Positions 42,937-55,100 of a stretch of DNA of 64,000 nucleotides are shown here, one piece after another. A program made the translations under genes and the position numbers. Below the pieces are notes generated by a model. That model was not told the origin of the DNA and did no database searches. It saw only the letters and a program-made list of their open reading frames with translations. Within the stretch, counting starts at the first letter, position 1. Every line of letters starts with the position of its first letter. The DNA is from Mucidula mucida (lineage: Eukaryota > Basidiomycota > Agaricomycetes > Agaricales > Physalacriaceae), in assembly GCA_015501055.1 (NCBI GenBank), contig JADNYV010000001.1, forward strand, positions 372,001 through 436,000, given 5' to 3'.

Positions 42937-44775
42937 ATGGATGGTGACGCTAGACGAAAGGTGCGCTGCTCCTCGTCGCCCTCGTTGACAGGCGTTCAAG
43001 TCGGGACAGGTAACGGTCAAGCTCACCTACAACGGACATGCGGATTCATCGAGATACAATGCCCGCCCTCCATCTCCTCTCAAGCGCCAGGCGTCCCCGA
43101 CACCGCGCCCGACAGTGAAGGTCAAGGCAAAGGTCAATAGCACAGCAACACCCAATTCATTAACCAGGAAGCCATCCCGGCTCACTACTACCACCTTGAC
43201 GAGCAGTACGACTCCTCGTGCCAATTCTCCTGCAGGAATAAGGCAGTCTCCGCGCTTCAATACCCCTCCGACCCAGCCCAAGTCGCGACCGTTCCCAGCA
43301 CGCTCCAATGCACGATCTCCACCGTCGAGCTCGACGCCAGGGACACCCGTGTCGATGTATCACGGGTTGTCCAAGACACCGTCGCTAGATAGCCCGAGTC
43401 CGCTTAACACCAGCCCCCACAGACGCACTTCAAGTGTATCTGTTCTTCACGACGTCCCGGGACTATCATTACCCAAAGTCAACCATGGGTCACCAGCCTC
43501 ACCAGCCTCGGACGCTTTCACAGACTCGGAAATCCGAGACGCGATGCATGGGGACGTTGCCCCCAGAATCAAGTCAAGGATAACAAAGCTCGTCAAGCAC
43601 GGCGACTCATTATCCCCATCCCCTCCATCGCACCCCTCATCGCGTCCAGCTAATGGCAGGACGAGAGCTCCATCCATGTCGTCCTCAAACTTGTCTCTGA
43701 GTTCGGCTAATACTTCCTCCACCACCCCCGAATACAACTTTTACCCTATAACGACTGGCTCACCAGCAGCTAACCCGTACCGATATGGCTCAGGCAGAGC
43801 TCGTGCCTCTCCCCCGGCACATCACTCCTACCAACCGTTTCCCCGGGACGATGCGCATGTGAATCACAACATAACGGCCAAGGTGGATCCAGCTACCATA
43901 CCCTTACCCCCAATTTCTCCCCCTACGTCTGCCATCTCATTCTCCTCTCGGTCATCCGCGTCGCGTTCATCTCACCCGGATTCTGGCGACAGTGCTACAA
44001 GCCCAAACGGGGCACCCAATGCGTCTAATTTGCGCTCTGCGCTTGACACCCTTATGCAGTTCAGCACGACAGAAGATGACTTTTCTGATGACAGTAGTCA
44101 TGGTCGGGGCACTGATGTCGAGGATGAGACGCGGAAGGTTAGGGCAGATGCCAAGACCAATCGAAAGGTAGCTACTTTATTCAACGTGCCGAAGCTCTCT
44201 CTAATGGTGGTGGGTAGATTGAGGACTTGGAAATAACGAATCGATCGTTGCTTTCCATCAACGCAACGTTAGAAGCTACTAAACACCGACAAGCAAAGGA
44301 AATACGCGATTTGAAGCGTAAACTTCGCGAGTCGCGCCTCATCCTTCCTCCGCGCGCCTACCGCGCCGTCAAATCATCCGTGGATAACAAGGATGACACG
44401 GAAGATGAAGATGAAGATGACAAGAATGAAGCGGATCAGGAAGGTGACGAAGAGAGTATGACCAAGGGCGATGAGTGTTACCACCGCGTCAAGGCCTTAC
44501 TAGACGGTTTGGTGAAGACAGGAAAGCGTGCGCTTGAGACACAACCCAAAGACTTTGTTGAGCAAGGTGGCGCCAAAGTGCTGAGCGCGGAAGAGGTGCG
44601 AGATTGGGAGGCTCCCGATGAAGACCCGGATGCGAGCATACGGATAGACGACGAGCCTCCTCCACGAACAGTCAATGGTGACGATGATGGGTTTGATTCA
44701 GAGGACGAGGTCTTGGCGATGGCGCTGCCCGACTCGCCCAGCCCGCCGCCGATACTGGTCACAGAATCTCCATAG
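42937..44775 (+). CDS. Ser/Pro-rich protein with short coiled coil and acidic tail, unknown function
   Basis: Exon 1 encodes MDGDARRK, followed by a 41-base intron ending GTTCAAG at about 43001. The next exon opens SGQVTVKLTYNGHADSSRYN. The large middle exon is mostly disordered: long Ser, Pro, Thr and Arg runs (RANSPAGIRQSPRFNTPPT; SFSSRSSASRSSHPDSG) with islands such as IRDAMHGDVAPRIKSRITKL. A second intron near 44168-44216 joins KTNRK to IEDLEITNRSLLSINATLEA. That region forms a coiled coil, ATKHRQAKEIRDLKRKLRES. After it come acidic stretches (DDTEDEDEDDKNEADQEGDE) and the end of the protein near PPPILVTESP. It looks like a conserved fungal cytoskeletal or signalling scaffold, but I do not recognise a named family. 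Confidence 0.7.
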
Positions 44776-45144
44776 AACTGTTGCATGCATGCATGCCGAG
44801 ACGATATGAGCATAATTACTAGTAGAACACGACAGACACCACGACCTATCCGTATTATTTATTAGCATTCATTATGACTCTCATCTATATGTACATTCTC
44901 CACCATTTTTCGTTATGAATCATGTAATGCATGTCTTTCGGATTTTGCATCGTTTCACTTGATGTTTAGGTTGATGATGAATTTGCTAGGTGGAGAGAAA
45001 GGCCTTCTTTGCACGACCACCTAAATCTGCTTGCAAGCAGGATAGAATTGGTAAAGCGAACGCCGGTCAGATCATAGATGAATTTGCTCCCGGGTGCGCT
45101 CTGCAGAACTTAGTGGGGGCTCGACATGAGGTTGAAACTCTGTG

Positions 45145-45420
45145 TATGGCATCGATGCGACTTGTGATTGCCCAAAGCGAGACTTGAAGGTCGATGAAGG
45201 GAAAGAATTCAGAGGGAACAGCAAGCAATGAAGATGAAAAGGAGATACAGTATGTCACTGTCAGGAAGTAATACGCCACGCTGAGTCTTGCTCACGCTGT
45301 CAACATCTCCACGAATAAGCTTATTCTGGTACCTCGCTACTGGCTTCAGGATATTGCGTCTTGTCTCTGGGTCTTCTACATCAGCAGCTTGTGCTCGGGG
45401 CTCGGCACTGCTGAGGGGAA
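45145..45420 (+). repeat. diverged direct repeat, copy A
   Basis: It begins TATGGCATCGATGCGACTTG and contains ACGCCACGCTGAGTCTTGCT near 45272. It matches copy B (45771-46066) over about 280 bases with substitutions and small indels. On the minus strand it can be read as EPRAQAADVEDPETRRNILK. Confidence 0.7.
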
Positions 45421-45770
45421 CCCTGCCCTCCTCACTGAGTTTTCCAAGCTGATGATAGGTACAGTCAAAGCCGTGGATGGAGAAGAGCCGTAAAAGCAGT
45501 ACAGGCGACCACTGACCGTATCCAGACGATAGCAATATGTGATTCTGCGGCAAAAGATGCGGCTTCTTGCATACTGATCCGCCTCAAGCTGCACGAGCTT
45601 TGGCGCGCTTTCAAAGGCGTGAATCTTTTGCCGATAGATGTGAAGTTCACGCTCGTGTCAAAAGTCTCTGGAAATGAAGAGCTTCTTCAATGAGTAGAGC
45701 GAGTTAATTCAAAGGTTGAGTCCGCCGAAAGGGGGCATGCATACGATTGAGGATCTAGATGGGAGTTGCA

Positions 45771-46066
45771 TATGGCATCGATGCGACTTGTGAATGTCCA
45801 AAGCAAGACTTGAAGGTCGACGAAGGGAAAGAATACAGAAGGGAATAGCAAATGGTGAAGGGGGACACGAGATACAGTACTAGTATATTACGTGGCGTAC
45901 GTGTTACTGCTGTCAGGATGTGCTACGCCACGCTGAGTCTTGCTCACGCTGTCAATATCCCCGCGAATTAGCGTGATTCTGGTGCCTCGTTGATGGCTTC
46001 AAGTTGTTGCTTCTTGTCTCTGAGTTCTCCGCAGCAACCTGAGCTTGTGCTCGAGGCTCGCCATAA
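45771..46066 (+). repeat. diverged direct repeat, copy B
   Basis: It begins TATGGCATCGATGCGACTTG and contains ACGCCACGCTGAGTCTTGCT near 45925. On the minus strand it reads GEPRAQAQVAAENSETRSNN, a diverged match to the frame seen in copy A. The spacing between copies is about 630 bases from start to start. Confidence 0.7.
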
Positions 46067-48483
46067 TTGAGATTGTGACATGGTGAAATGGAATCTAGAT
46101 TAGTGTAGGTCACCCATGGTTTCTTCTTGTTGTTCGCTAGGGAGGTACAATTTACCAAACACAGAATCTAGAACGCATCTCAAAAGGTTTTGTGACATCT
46201 CGGACGACTCGGACGCGGGATACACTGATTGGGCTGGGTGGGAGAGTAACGAATTCGATTCGTTCATATCGTGCTCTATAGATAGGGGCGGGCTCTCTAC
46301 CTTGCGGGATCAACCCAGGGATATTGCGCCACTGCGCGAGTCAGCATAAGAGTTATGAGCAACCTAGAGTACATCGATTTCTAATCGACCAATACTCGAA
46401 AGGCTTATACTCTACTATACTTGATACTCAAATCGATCAAAAAGTTGAAGCAATGTCAGGTGTTATACATGTTACTCTTTCGGCGCTACAACAGACCCGT
46501 GCTTGGTTCTCCGGCTCCTCGTGTTGCTAGAATAAGAGCGCTGATTGGAGCTGCTATTATAGTCCCTACCAAGTCGGCGGAGCACTTGTGACCTCTTAAA
46601 TGTTAAACTGTCATCTTCAATTGAGGCGTGTCAGTCCACATTGCTTCTTGCATACAGCAGTATCGGGCCTTGGGCCTGCCAAGGTACAGTCATACGATAG
46701 TCTGGAATTGAATCGTCTGTTAAGGACAGTCATACTAAGCCTAAGCAAGCTTTCCATACCAACGAGTTTGGCAGACTTCAAGTTGAATTCGAAGATCCTC
46801 ACGATCACGTGCTTGTCAATCAGGAACTGTGCCACCAGTGGCTGTGCTGTCCGTTCCTGTTCTGAACCACATCACGCAGCTTCGTCATTTACGTCGTCCT
46901 CTGTGCTGCACCCCACGACTGGATAAGATCTCTGCTCTCATGATCGGCATTGTTATGCTGTCATGACTCATAAGACTTCGAGTTCAAGTAGAACGAGTTT
47001 GCCTCGGTGGGGACCTCAACTTTTCCGAGCACCCCGCGCAAATTCACAGGCTTTTAAGCGATCCCCTCAATTATGCGAGTTGTATGGTCTTTGTTTCAGC
47101 CTAGTGCTCTGTTCTCCGCTAAGAGTGTCATCCGGTCACAAAACGGGACAGGATGCCAGCATGATGAGCTTGTCAATCTTCCTGAAGGAGATGTGACGGA
47201 ATTCCCTTCTGCCCCACCTGTCCAGGTACCACAGGGACCGAGAAGGACCATCGTATGTACCTTTCTTCCTCAATTCAGCGATAATCCCGAGTCCAGGTGC
47301 GCATTTAGACGAGACCGATGCTATTTCTCATGTTTAAAGTTAACAAACAGCCGATTTCGAAGTAGTTCGGCGAGTCGAACTATTCGAAGACTCAGAGATG
47401 GTCCCTTACCAAATGGCATTGAAGCCGCTGGGTGATAAGATCTTTCCAGACGTAGCCGATTATAGCGCGAACTTTGCAACGTGTCAAACCTTGGGCAGCC
47501 TAGGCCTATGATTATAGTGCGCTACCTCTATCGCGTGCGCGAGGTATGTAGACTCTGAAATCTTCGCATTCATTTACTTTTGATGATCATGCATGTAGAG
47601 TCTGTATTAGTGATAGGAACGGAGCGAGTGATTTGACCGAGCGCTCCGGGGCAGCCTTGAGTGCTCCGAGCGGAATGATAATCTGTTCTCGCATGATACT
47701 TGCAATGGCTTGCACACTCCACGTCGCATTGATTTGGGATCCTCTGATCTCGAAGGATTGAGGGAGGCGTTGTACCTCAAGATCTTTTCCGATTACCGGG
47801 ACGCTTGTCACGTCAAGACCCACCACCAGGCACAGGGCATCAGTGATCAGGCCTTTAGCCATGAGAACAGACCTTATTTTACCTAGGGAAGGGATCCGAG
47901 TCTACACTCCGAAAAGTCTGTATTGCTCGCTCTGGAGAAATATCACAGGCGTCCCAAACAGTGCTTTATGTTCTCACCAGAACGCGAGACTGCGATTCTG
48001 ATTGTGCTGGGATGTTGGGGTGGGACACGCGCGACTCCAAGGACAATCAGAACGGAGTCGTTTTTTGAGCGGCCAACTTCATCCGCACTCCTGGATTACT
48101 ATGCCTCCCAAAGCGGGTTAAAACTTCGGCGGACCGATAATTCCCCTCTTTATGAACCTTACTTAAGTATGCTCTGAGCCAGATCAAATCGCGATTGGCC
48201 ACGGAGAGGTGGAACCTGAAATTACAACTCTATTCAGGCCATGATGCGAACTTACGTTTTGCTTAACAGTCACCATACGACTGGGAACGATCCTTGACAT
48301 GTCAAGAATCTGACGAACGCCATATGTTTCTTGCCCAGCCCAGCTCGCGCAAAGTTCCCAAGATCTATTAGAATCCTGGAATCTGCCGCTTGTGTGGACC
48401 TTGTGTAGGTGTGGCCGTGACATACATCGGATATATCTTGGCACCTACTTTGCGTCTGTCTTTCGCGTCACTCCAAACACACC

Positions 48484-49700
48484 ATGCCTTTTGTCCCGCA
48501 GTTCAACAACGGAACGAGCAACAGAGCACTCACACATCCGTCTCTTCGTGAGTCTTCGTCTTGTGATGCTCCATTTAGACGCTTAATATGGGCATAAGAC
48601 CTTCGGGACGCTCGTGACGCACAAATAATCCTCGAGGCCGTCCGAAGAAACTATTTGCCCCTCATAAAGCGCCGACTTGTGGCTGCTGAAAGGGCGCAGC
48701 TGGCTCCGGGAAATGTCTACGTCTGGGAAGAGGCCGAGGATGATGGAGGCCAAGGAGGCGAAGGAGGCCTTTTACTCAGGTGGACCGACGGTCGCCGGTG
48801 GTAAGTACACCTGTTCACTGATTAGGAACTGGCTCTCACTCTTCGCTTCACAGGTCGCAAAGTCGCATGCGCGGCGATTTTCTGTTCTACGAGGAAAAGG
48901 TGGAGACCACACAAGATGAACGCGATGCTAAAGCAGCCAGACGGTGAATTGACATGTCTGTTGTCCTACTTGAGATGTTTCGCTGATCAATGTGAGTATA
49001 GGGCCAAACGGGCGGCAGATCCTACTGCTGTTATTCCGCCTCCTACTCGAAGGAAGGATCGACCATCTAAGCCTCATGGACTGACGAAACAAACCTACTC
49101 TGCGATCGTGTATCCTCCGGGTGCTACCCATGGCAAAAAGTGGCACGTTGTTGCTTATTTTCTGGTAATCATAATTCATCGCCCAAGGCGTTGATTGCTG
49201 ATAGCTTTCAGGTCAAAGACTACGCGAAACTGCCCGTCATAGAGCACTACGAGAACTTAAGGCAGCTACAGATTCCTCAGGGTGCGATAATGACGACAAA
49301 GACGATACCTTTCAGACCAGAGCGCAATTCGGAGTACTCAGACGATGATGCAGACTCCGAAACGCAGTCGACTCGATTTTCGTCTCATTATCCTAGTCCA
49401 TCTTCTAGCGCCGCCTCTCCTCCCTCTCTGACTAATGTTCCACCATTCACCCGACATGAATCCCTCTCGCTAGCCAGAGTCAATTTGACTCCGTTCACTA
49501 ACGGAGTTTCGGATAGAAGAGCTGTCGAACTCCCCTCGATTACTTCACTCCACCCCCCAAGAAGGCCTGGCTTATTCAGAAGCACAAGCGATGGTCTAGC
49601 CGCTCCAGGCAGTGTTATGCCTACTCCAGATGCCCACAGGTATGCACCACTGACCCCGGAAGATCGCAGGGCACTAGACAGCTTTCGAGTGGTGTTATAA
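48484..49700 (+). CDS. Gti1/Pac2 (WOPR) family transcription regulator
   Basis: WOPR proteins (Wor1, Ryp1, Sge1, Gti1, Pac2) are fungal DNA-binding regulators of morphology and development. Exon 1 (48484-48547) encodes MPFVPQFNNGTSNRALTHPS and joins across a 51-base intron (48548-48598) to HLRDARDAQIILEAVRRNYL and PLIKRRLVAAERAQLAPGNV, the WOPRa box. YVWEEAEDDGGQGGEGGLLL then RWTDGRRW follows, and after an intron SQSRMRGDFLFYEEKVETTQ. The second box has RKDRPSKPHGLTKQTYSAIV and GKKWHVVAYF, then KLPVIEHYENLRQLQIPQG. The C-terminal third is a Ser/Pro-rich, probably disordered region ending near RRALDSFRVVL. The Gly-rich insert DDGGQGGEGG is notable. It lies at the right border of the gene-poor tract. 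Confidence 0.92.
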
Positions 49701-49946
49701 TATCTTCCGAGTTTGCCATCTCAGTTCTTGGCTGTAGTAGTATGTAGCTCTTCTCGACGAAGATTCACTCCTATCCAAAAGACACGATCAGCCAGTGTTG
49801 CTTTACGCTTAGTGTTCCTCCTTCCAATAAGACTGCGAGTGCATATGTGGCGTTGGGCGTTGAGTGGCAACTGCCCAAAATGGAATGATGATTCAAAATC
49901 TGTTCTCACGGTCTCCCTTCCTTTCAACTTCACAAAATTGATCGAC

Positions 49947-51944
49947 ATGCGGGAGATACTCTACATCCAAGCAGGCCAGCTCTCGAATTACGTTGGCGCG
50001 CATTTCTGGAACACACAAGAAGCTTATCTTGCTGACGATGATAATGATTACATTTCGCATGAAACGTCGTTCCGCGAAGGAACAAGCAAGGAGGTGAGAA
50101 TGGCCTGGGCTCGTGATCAGCGTGCATTAACATCCTAGTAGGGTAACTGTTATACCCCAAGAGTGCTTGTCTTCGATAAAAAAGGTCGGTCTGCTCGTGC
50201 GATCAATATTAATTATGTCGTAACGTATTTCTCTGTACAGAAAACTTTGGGTCTGCTGCCAAGACGCACAGTTCTCTACCTCAGAGTACTGGTGTTGATG
50301 AACACGACGGTCTGAACGCAAACCTGTGGTTGGTCCATCGTTTGATTTGAGTGTGGTCGTCTAATGCATGCTAGGAACGGAAATGTCTTAGAATATCGAC
50401 AAGATGCCATCAGCTCTAGTGCCTCCCCCTTGGACACAGAAACGCCCGACAATGAGCCTACGATCAGGCACTGGCCAGATTTCAGTCGTGTCTATTACCA
50501 TCCGAGGTCCTTTCAGATGATACCGGACGTGTACGATTTTGAGGGAACAGATGGTAGCTGGCAGTCAGGCGAACGCCGTTTCGAGCAATACAACGAAGTA
50601 AATCTTGAACATTTTCTCTCTATTCAATCTCATCATACAGCGTGTCAGGACGTTTCCTTAATGGAAGATTCTGTTCGGTTATTCCTCGAGGAATCCGATT
50701 CTCTGCAGGTCAGTTTGAGTCTTGCTTACTCCCTTGAACAACTTATCTCCTCCAGGGGATCCAAGTTTTGAATGACACGTCTACGTTCGGGCCTTTCATT
50801 CACACCTTCCTCACCCTATGTCGTGATGAAATGACCAAAATGCCGTGTATCGGTTTCCCGTTCCTTTCTGATACCATGTCATGGAACCCCGACATTGAGG
50901 ATGTCAGCATTTTCCCACCAACGCCTCTTCAGGTCTTCAAATTGACCTTTACAGCAGAAACGTGCGATCAGACGTATACTCAACGATGCATTATATCTTC
51001 GTGGGGAAAGTGAGCTAGTGTCGTTAGCAGTGCCTGTACGATCTCCGTCAGCCTGGGCAACTAGCGCACATCCACCTACTAAAGTTGGCCATTCTTTCGC
51101 AGTTCCTGAAGGGTAACTGAACTGTCTTTCACTTAGTCTAATAGCTTGTATCATGCGTCCGCAGTCATGTCGGCACACATTGAAACAGCGACACTTGGTC
51201 TTCGGTATTAAGGTCTTCTCTGGCAGCTTGTGGACCTGCTGATTCCATGTATCCGCAGGTTGCGCCATGCCACAGATGACATTTCGGATTTTGCCAATCA
51301 ATTGAACGCTCGCGGAGCGTCCACACCATACGCAGAAATCAGCGGGCTCATTCCGGGAAATTCACTATCCTTTGGGAGTATTTTCAACTATTCACATTCC
51401 GAGACTCTGGAAGTAAGCTCAATCGTGTGTACAGACAGGTTAAGACCTCTCACACGATATTGCCAGGCCGCAGGGCGGCATACTGTTTACGCACAAAGAG
51501 ACGTTACACGAGGGTTTGGACTGTCTCATATCACTGCCTACAATCGATGGTCACAAATGCTGTCTGTGCACGATACGCAAACCATAAGGTAATCACCAAG
51601 TATCTCTCTTTCAGCGATCTGACTAACAAGGTTGCAGGAAACACGCGCCAGCTTATCCGATACCTGCAAGCCTGTGTAATACTTTCAACGCCGACTCGAC
51701 GGACCGTACAACGAAGTTGCTATCTTTACTTTCGTGCTCATCCGGGACAGCCACGATTTTCAAGCATTATGCCGAGTTTGTGGATACAACTTTGAAACGA
51801 AGACGCGACATTCTCTCATCCAACGACGAAAGAGACGACATGAGAGAGCTTGCAAATGATCTCTGGACCATTCACGACAATATATGTAGTACTGAGGGCC
51901 AAGTTGATGGAGACGCTGTTGACGAGCAGGAAGACGATGATTGA
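49947..51944 (+). CDS. DML1: DML1/Misato-family tubulin-like protein
   Basis: Misato/Dml1 is a tubulin-related protein linked to mitochondrial DNA inheritance and mitochondrial distribution. It starts MREILYIQAGQLSNYVGAHF, continuing WNTQEAYLADDDNDYISHET and SFREG, the characteristic Misato segment II. After introns come LVFDKKENFGSAAKTHSSLP and then NGNVLEYRQD, HWPDFSRVYYHPRSFQMIPD, VYDFEGTDGSWQSGERRFEQ and FLSIQSHHTACQDVSLMEDS. The later tubulin-like part has IQVLNDTSTFGPFIHTFLTL and GFPFLSDTMSWNPDIED, followed by TATLGLRLRHATDDISDFAN. It ends in an acidic tail, DGDAVDEQEDDD. Roughly ten exons are needed; junctions between about 51000 and 51720 are approximate. It lies about 250 bases downstream of the WOPR gene, in the same direction. 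Confidence 0.88.
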
Positions 51945-52142
51945 ATATGTAAGCATAAACTCGATACTTGTCCTGTAACGTTCATGGTTTTGCGGAGAAG
52001 ACCGATGCGTGGCGGCTTTTTGGGTTGTTCAGATACGATCGATCTATCCTCATCTATTCGAGTCCAGGTTTCCGGTGTAGTCCATGAAGGCACAATACAT
52101 GGGTATTTATAGTAGGACAGTACACGTCAAAATGCGACGAAA

Positions 52143-55100
52143 TTACTCGCCTCCACCTAGCTGAGAACGTCGAGCGAGCTGCGAATATATGATGAGAAAG
52201 GAAAGATCCATGGAAAATATAATACTCACCAGGGCCGCCAGATCCATCTGACCTGCAGGCGCAGGAGGCTTCACTACACCACCAGACCGCACTGGAGGAG
52301 CGGCAGCATTGGGTCTCGGTGCCGTAGGCACCGGTGGCTTCCCAGGAGCCTTGGGAGTAGGTTTCGCAGCCACGACCGGCGGTTTAGGCTTCGCAGCAAC
52401 AGGTGGAGGACCCCTGGATGCTAAGGAACTCGACGGTCGAGAGCTTGCAGGGGAATCGTCTGGAGTGGAACTACTAGTCGGCGTCTTTTTCCATGGAGTG
52501 GCCGAACCATTCGCAGCAGCCATGCCTGGAAAGACTGCTACAGGTTTCGCATTTGCGTTCGCAGTAAGAGACGCAACGGAGACCTTTGCGTGGGAAGACG
52601 TTACCGGTGTTTGCTTCACGCCAGGCGCGGGAGGTGGAGCCCTGGATCTCGGTGGTGGTGGGGGCGCCGGTGCGGCAGCCTTTGGAGGTACGAGTTCCAT
52701 GTAGTTCCAGGGAGCATAACCTTCTGTTGAGCCTTTCTTCACCAGCCACCATCCAGTTTCATCAGTCTTATCAAGAACTTCCACCAAATCGTCTTTGGCT
52801 AGGGACATTTCACCCTCTTGACCTTGAAAGGCGAACTTGGCACGGTACATGGGCACCTCGGTTTGTGCAGGCGCAGGCGGTGGGGGCGGCGGAGGCGGCG
52901 GCGCTCCCCGCGAGGGCGCACTAACAGGAGTCTTAAAGACTGGGGTGGGAGCAGCCTTAGGTGTCGGTTTGGGTGTAGGCTTAGGCACCGTGGAAGGGGC
53001 AGCGGCGGCAGAAACACTCGACTGTCCAGGAAGCGGACGAGCGGTGGGTTTGGGTCTTGACGCAGAGGGTTTCTAGAGAGAGGTTTTCATTGAAGGACTT
53101 GCTTCGTATGAAGTGAAAGACTTACTGAGGGACCGCCTGCCTTGAGTAATTTACCTTGCGTGATAGGACGAACAACGCCAGCCTTGCGCTTAGCAGGTGG
53201 CCGCGATAAACTACTTGCCGGCTCTCCAGTAGGAACATGTACAGCGTGGCTCTTATACAAGTCATCCTTCTTGATTGTCTCATCCCGGACGAACGTTATT
53301 TGAGCGCGTTTCTCTTTCTTTTTTGCGTAATCGAGGCTAGGATGAAGTACATTAGAATACTTAACGGAAGGGACGGCAGAATGAGTAACCTTGCTCCAAC
53401 ATTCAGAGTGATACTGCCGTGGCTGAGTTGCATGAGATTGGCGGCCAACTCCGTCTTAAAGTAACAGCTGAAAACGGGATCACCTTCTTCTGAGGCGCCG
53501 ATATTTAAGCACTTATCAGGATATCAGATTGACAAAACGTTGACAGATTGTTTGACCGCACTTACCATCCAGTCATCGCGAAGATTGGACATTCCGATGC
53601 TCTTGATTGTGACCAGCGGTATCTTGCGATCACAGAGATAACTTGCTCGGCCATCCTTCACATTTAAGCTGACTATATGCACGGCCTTTTGAGTCTATGA
53701 AATTACAATGAGAAAATCATCTTGTTTTATGAAGGCAACGACATACCACGACAATGAAACGTGGACTGGGTTTACTAGATCGGCCCAACTTCGAGATCAG
53801 GATTTGAATCCTAGCACTGAAGGTAACTTCATCGCCTGTGAAAGAAGGTGTGTACAACATATAGAAAGATATGAACTGTGACGAACCTCCGATGCCACAA
53901 GGACCTGCCACCTCTAATCCCAAAGCGCTCTTGCCGTTTACATTCAAATAGTCGCCCATGAACCGCCGATAGCTTAAGAGACTGAATCTTCTTCGTTCTT
54001 TGCGTCCACCGAGGATAGTATGGCCATAGTCGCGGACTTGGGCATATGCGAGACCCTCTTTGTTGTTCTTCCAGAAGCGTTGAATCCGCCGAGCGCATTC
54101 ATGCTTGTATCGCATGTAGTTCCGCCACGCACGTTGTATGCGGCCAGCCATGTTATGCCAATACTTGTCTCGCATCGTCTCCAAAGCAAAAAGCTAGACT
54201 GAGGTGAGTAGACCGAAGCGAATGAAACAACTCTTCATACTGTTTCTGGGTTCTTGATGAATGCCTTCGTGACACCCATCTGCCACTCCTCTTTGGCAAT
54301 ACCTGTATCTTTCAAGATCTGTTCGCATCCAGACTTCGGGTCCCCATTCCAGGTATATTCTCCAGCATAGGACGTGTTGGGCGAAAGTAGGTAGAACCGT
54401 TCCACCATCTTCTCAAACGTGTTGCGGTACGCGAAACCCGCACGACGAACGCGAATATTTTCCTGCAATCCAAGGTACTTGATTTGATGAAGGATCGCCT
54501 TGACGTCATATTCGGAGGAACTACGATTCTGGTTGGGCTTGATGGTCCGAATGTACGATGGTTGGGATTTCATGAGATTATCTACTAAGGCTCCAGCAGA
54601 AGACTGTTCTAATTTAGAATTTACCATGGGCGATAATCTGTCGAGTGACATACCTTAATCCTATCGCCAGCCGTAGGCGGCCGCTTCTTGCTGTTGGGAT
54701 CTGGCCGATCCGGGAAGAGCTTCTGAAGGAATTGATTGCCACTACTGCCGATGAGGTCGAAAATGTCTTTAACGAGGGCGTCCTTATTCTTGTCCGTCAT
54801 TCCTGAAATATTGTACATGACGTCACCAGCATAATGGCGGACCAAGAATTGAGCACCGCGCGCTTCAAAGTGAGGATTAGAGGAAAGCATGGACGTCCGC
54901 TGAACGAAACTGTTGTCGGCCGCGGACGGATCGGCATGAGCGGTAGCGCAAGCGTCGTTGAGAGCAGCGAAGATTCCAGGTGGCCGTCGTTCTTCAATGA
55001 GATCGCACACGATCTTGTTATTGAAGTACTTGATCGGATTCCATTTAATCTGTTCCCGGACGTACTCTTCTTGTTCTGTCTTCAACGTAAGCTCAATAAA

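Larger units (their letters stand above)
44776..48483. other. 3.7-kb gene-poor tract with diverged direct repeats
   Basis: The longest gene-free stretch of the window. It starts with a short GCAT tandem run (near 44784-44799) and contains a diverged direct repeat pair. Open frames are short and unsupported; the longest tidy one is on the minus strand at 47587-47862 (91 codons, MAKGLITDALCLVVGLDVTS), without homology I can name. No transposase, reverse transcriptase or terminal repeat was recognised. It may be old transposon debris. Confidence 0.5.

Noticed and set aside
44780..44800. GCATGCATGCATG run as a regulatory or mobile-element end
   Set aside because: Just over three tandem units of a palindromic tetramer next to a stop codon, with no partner repeat. 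Likely a simple microsatellite.
47587..47862. 91-codon minus-strand frame with a clean ATG
   Set aside because: No neighbouring exon, no recognisable domain, and it lies in a gene-poor tract. Mentioned only inside the intergenic entry.
52840..52920. Gly-rich open frames on the plus strand at 52.3-53.1 kb
   Set aside because: These are antisense shadows of the proline-rich tail of myosin I.
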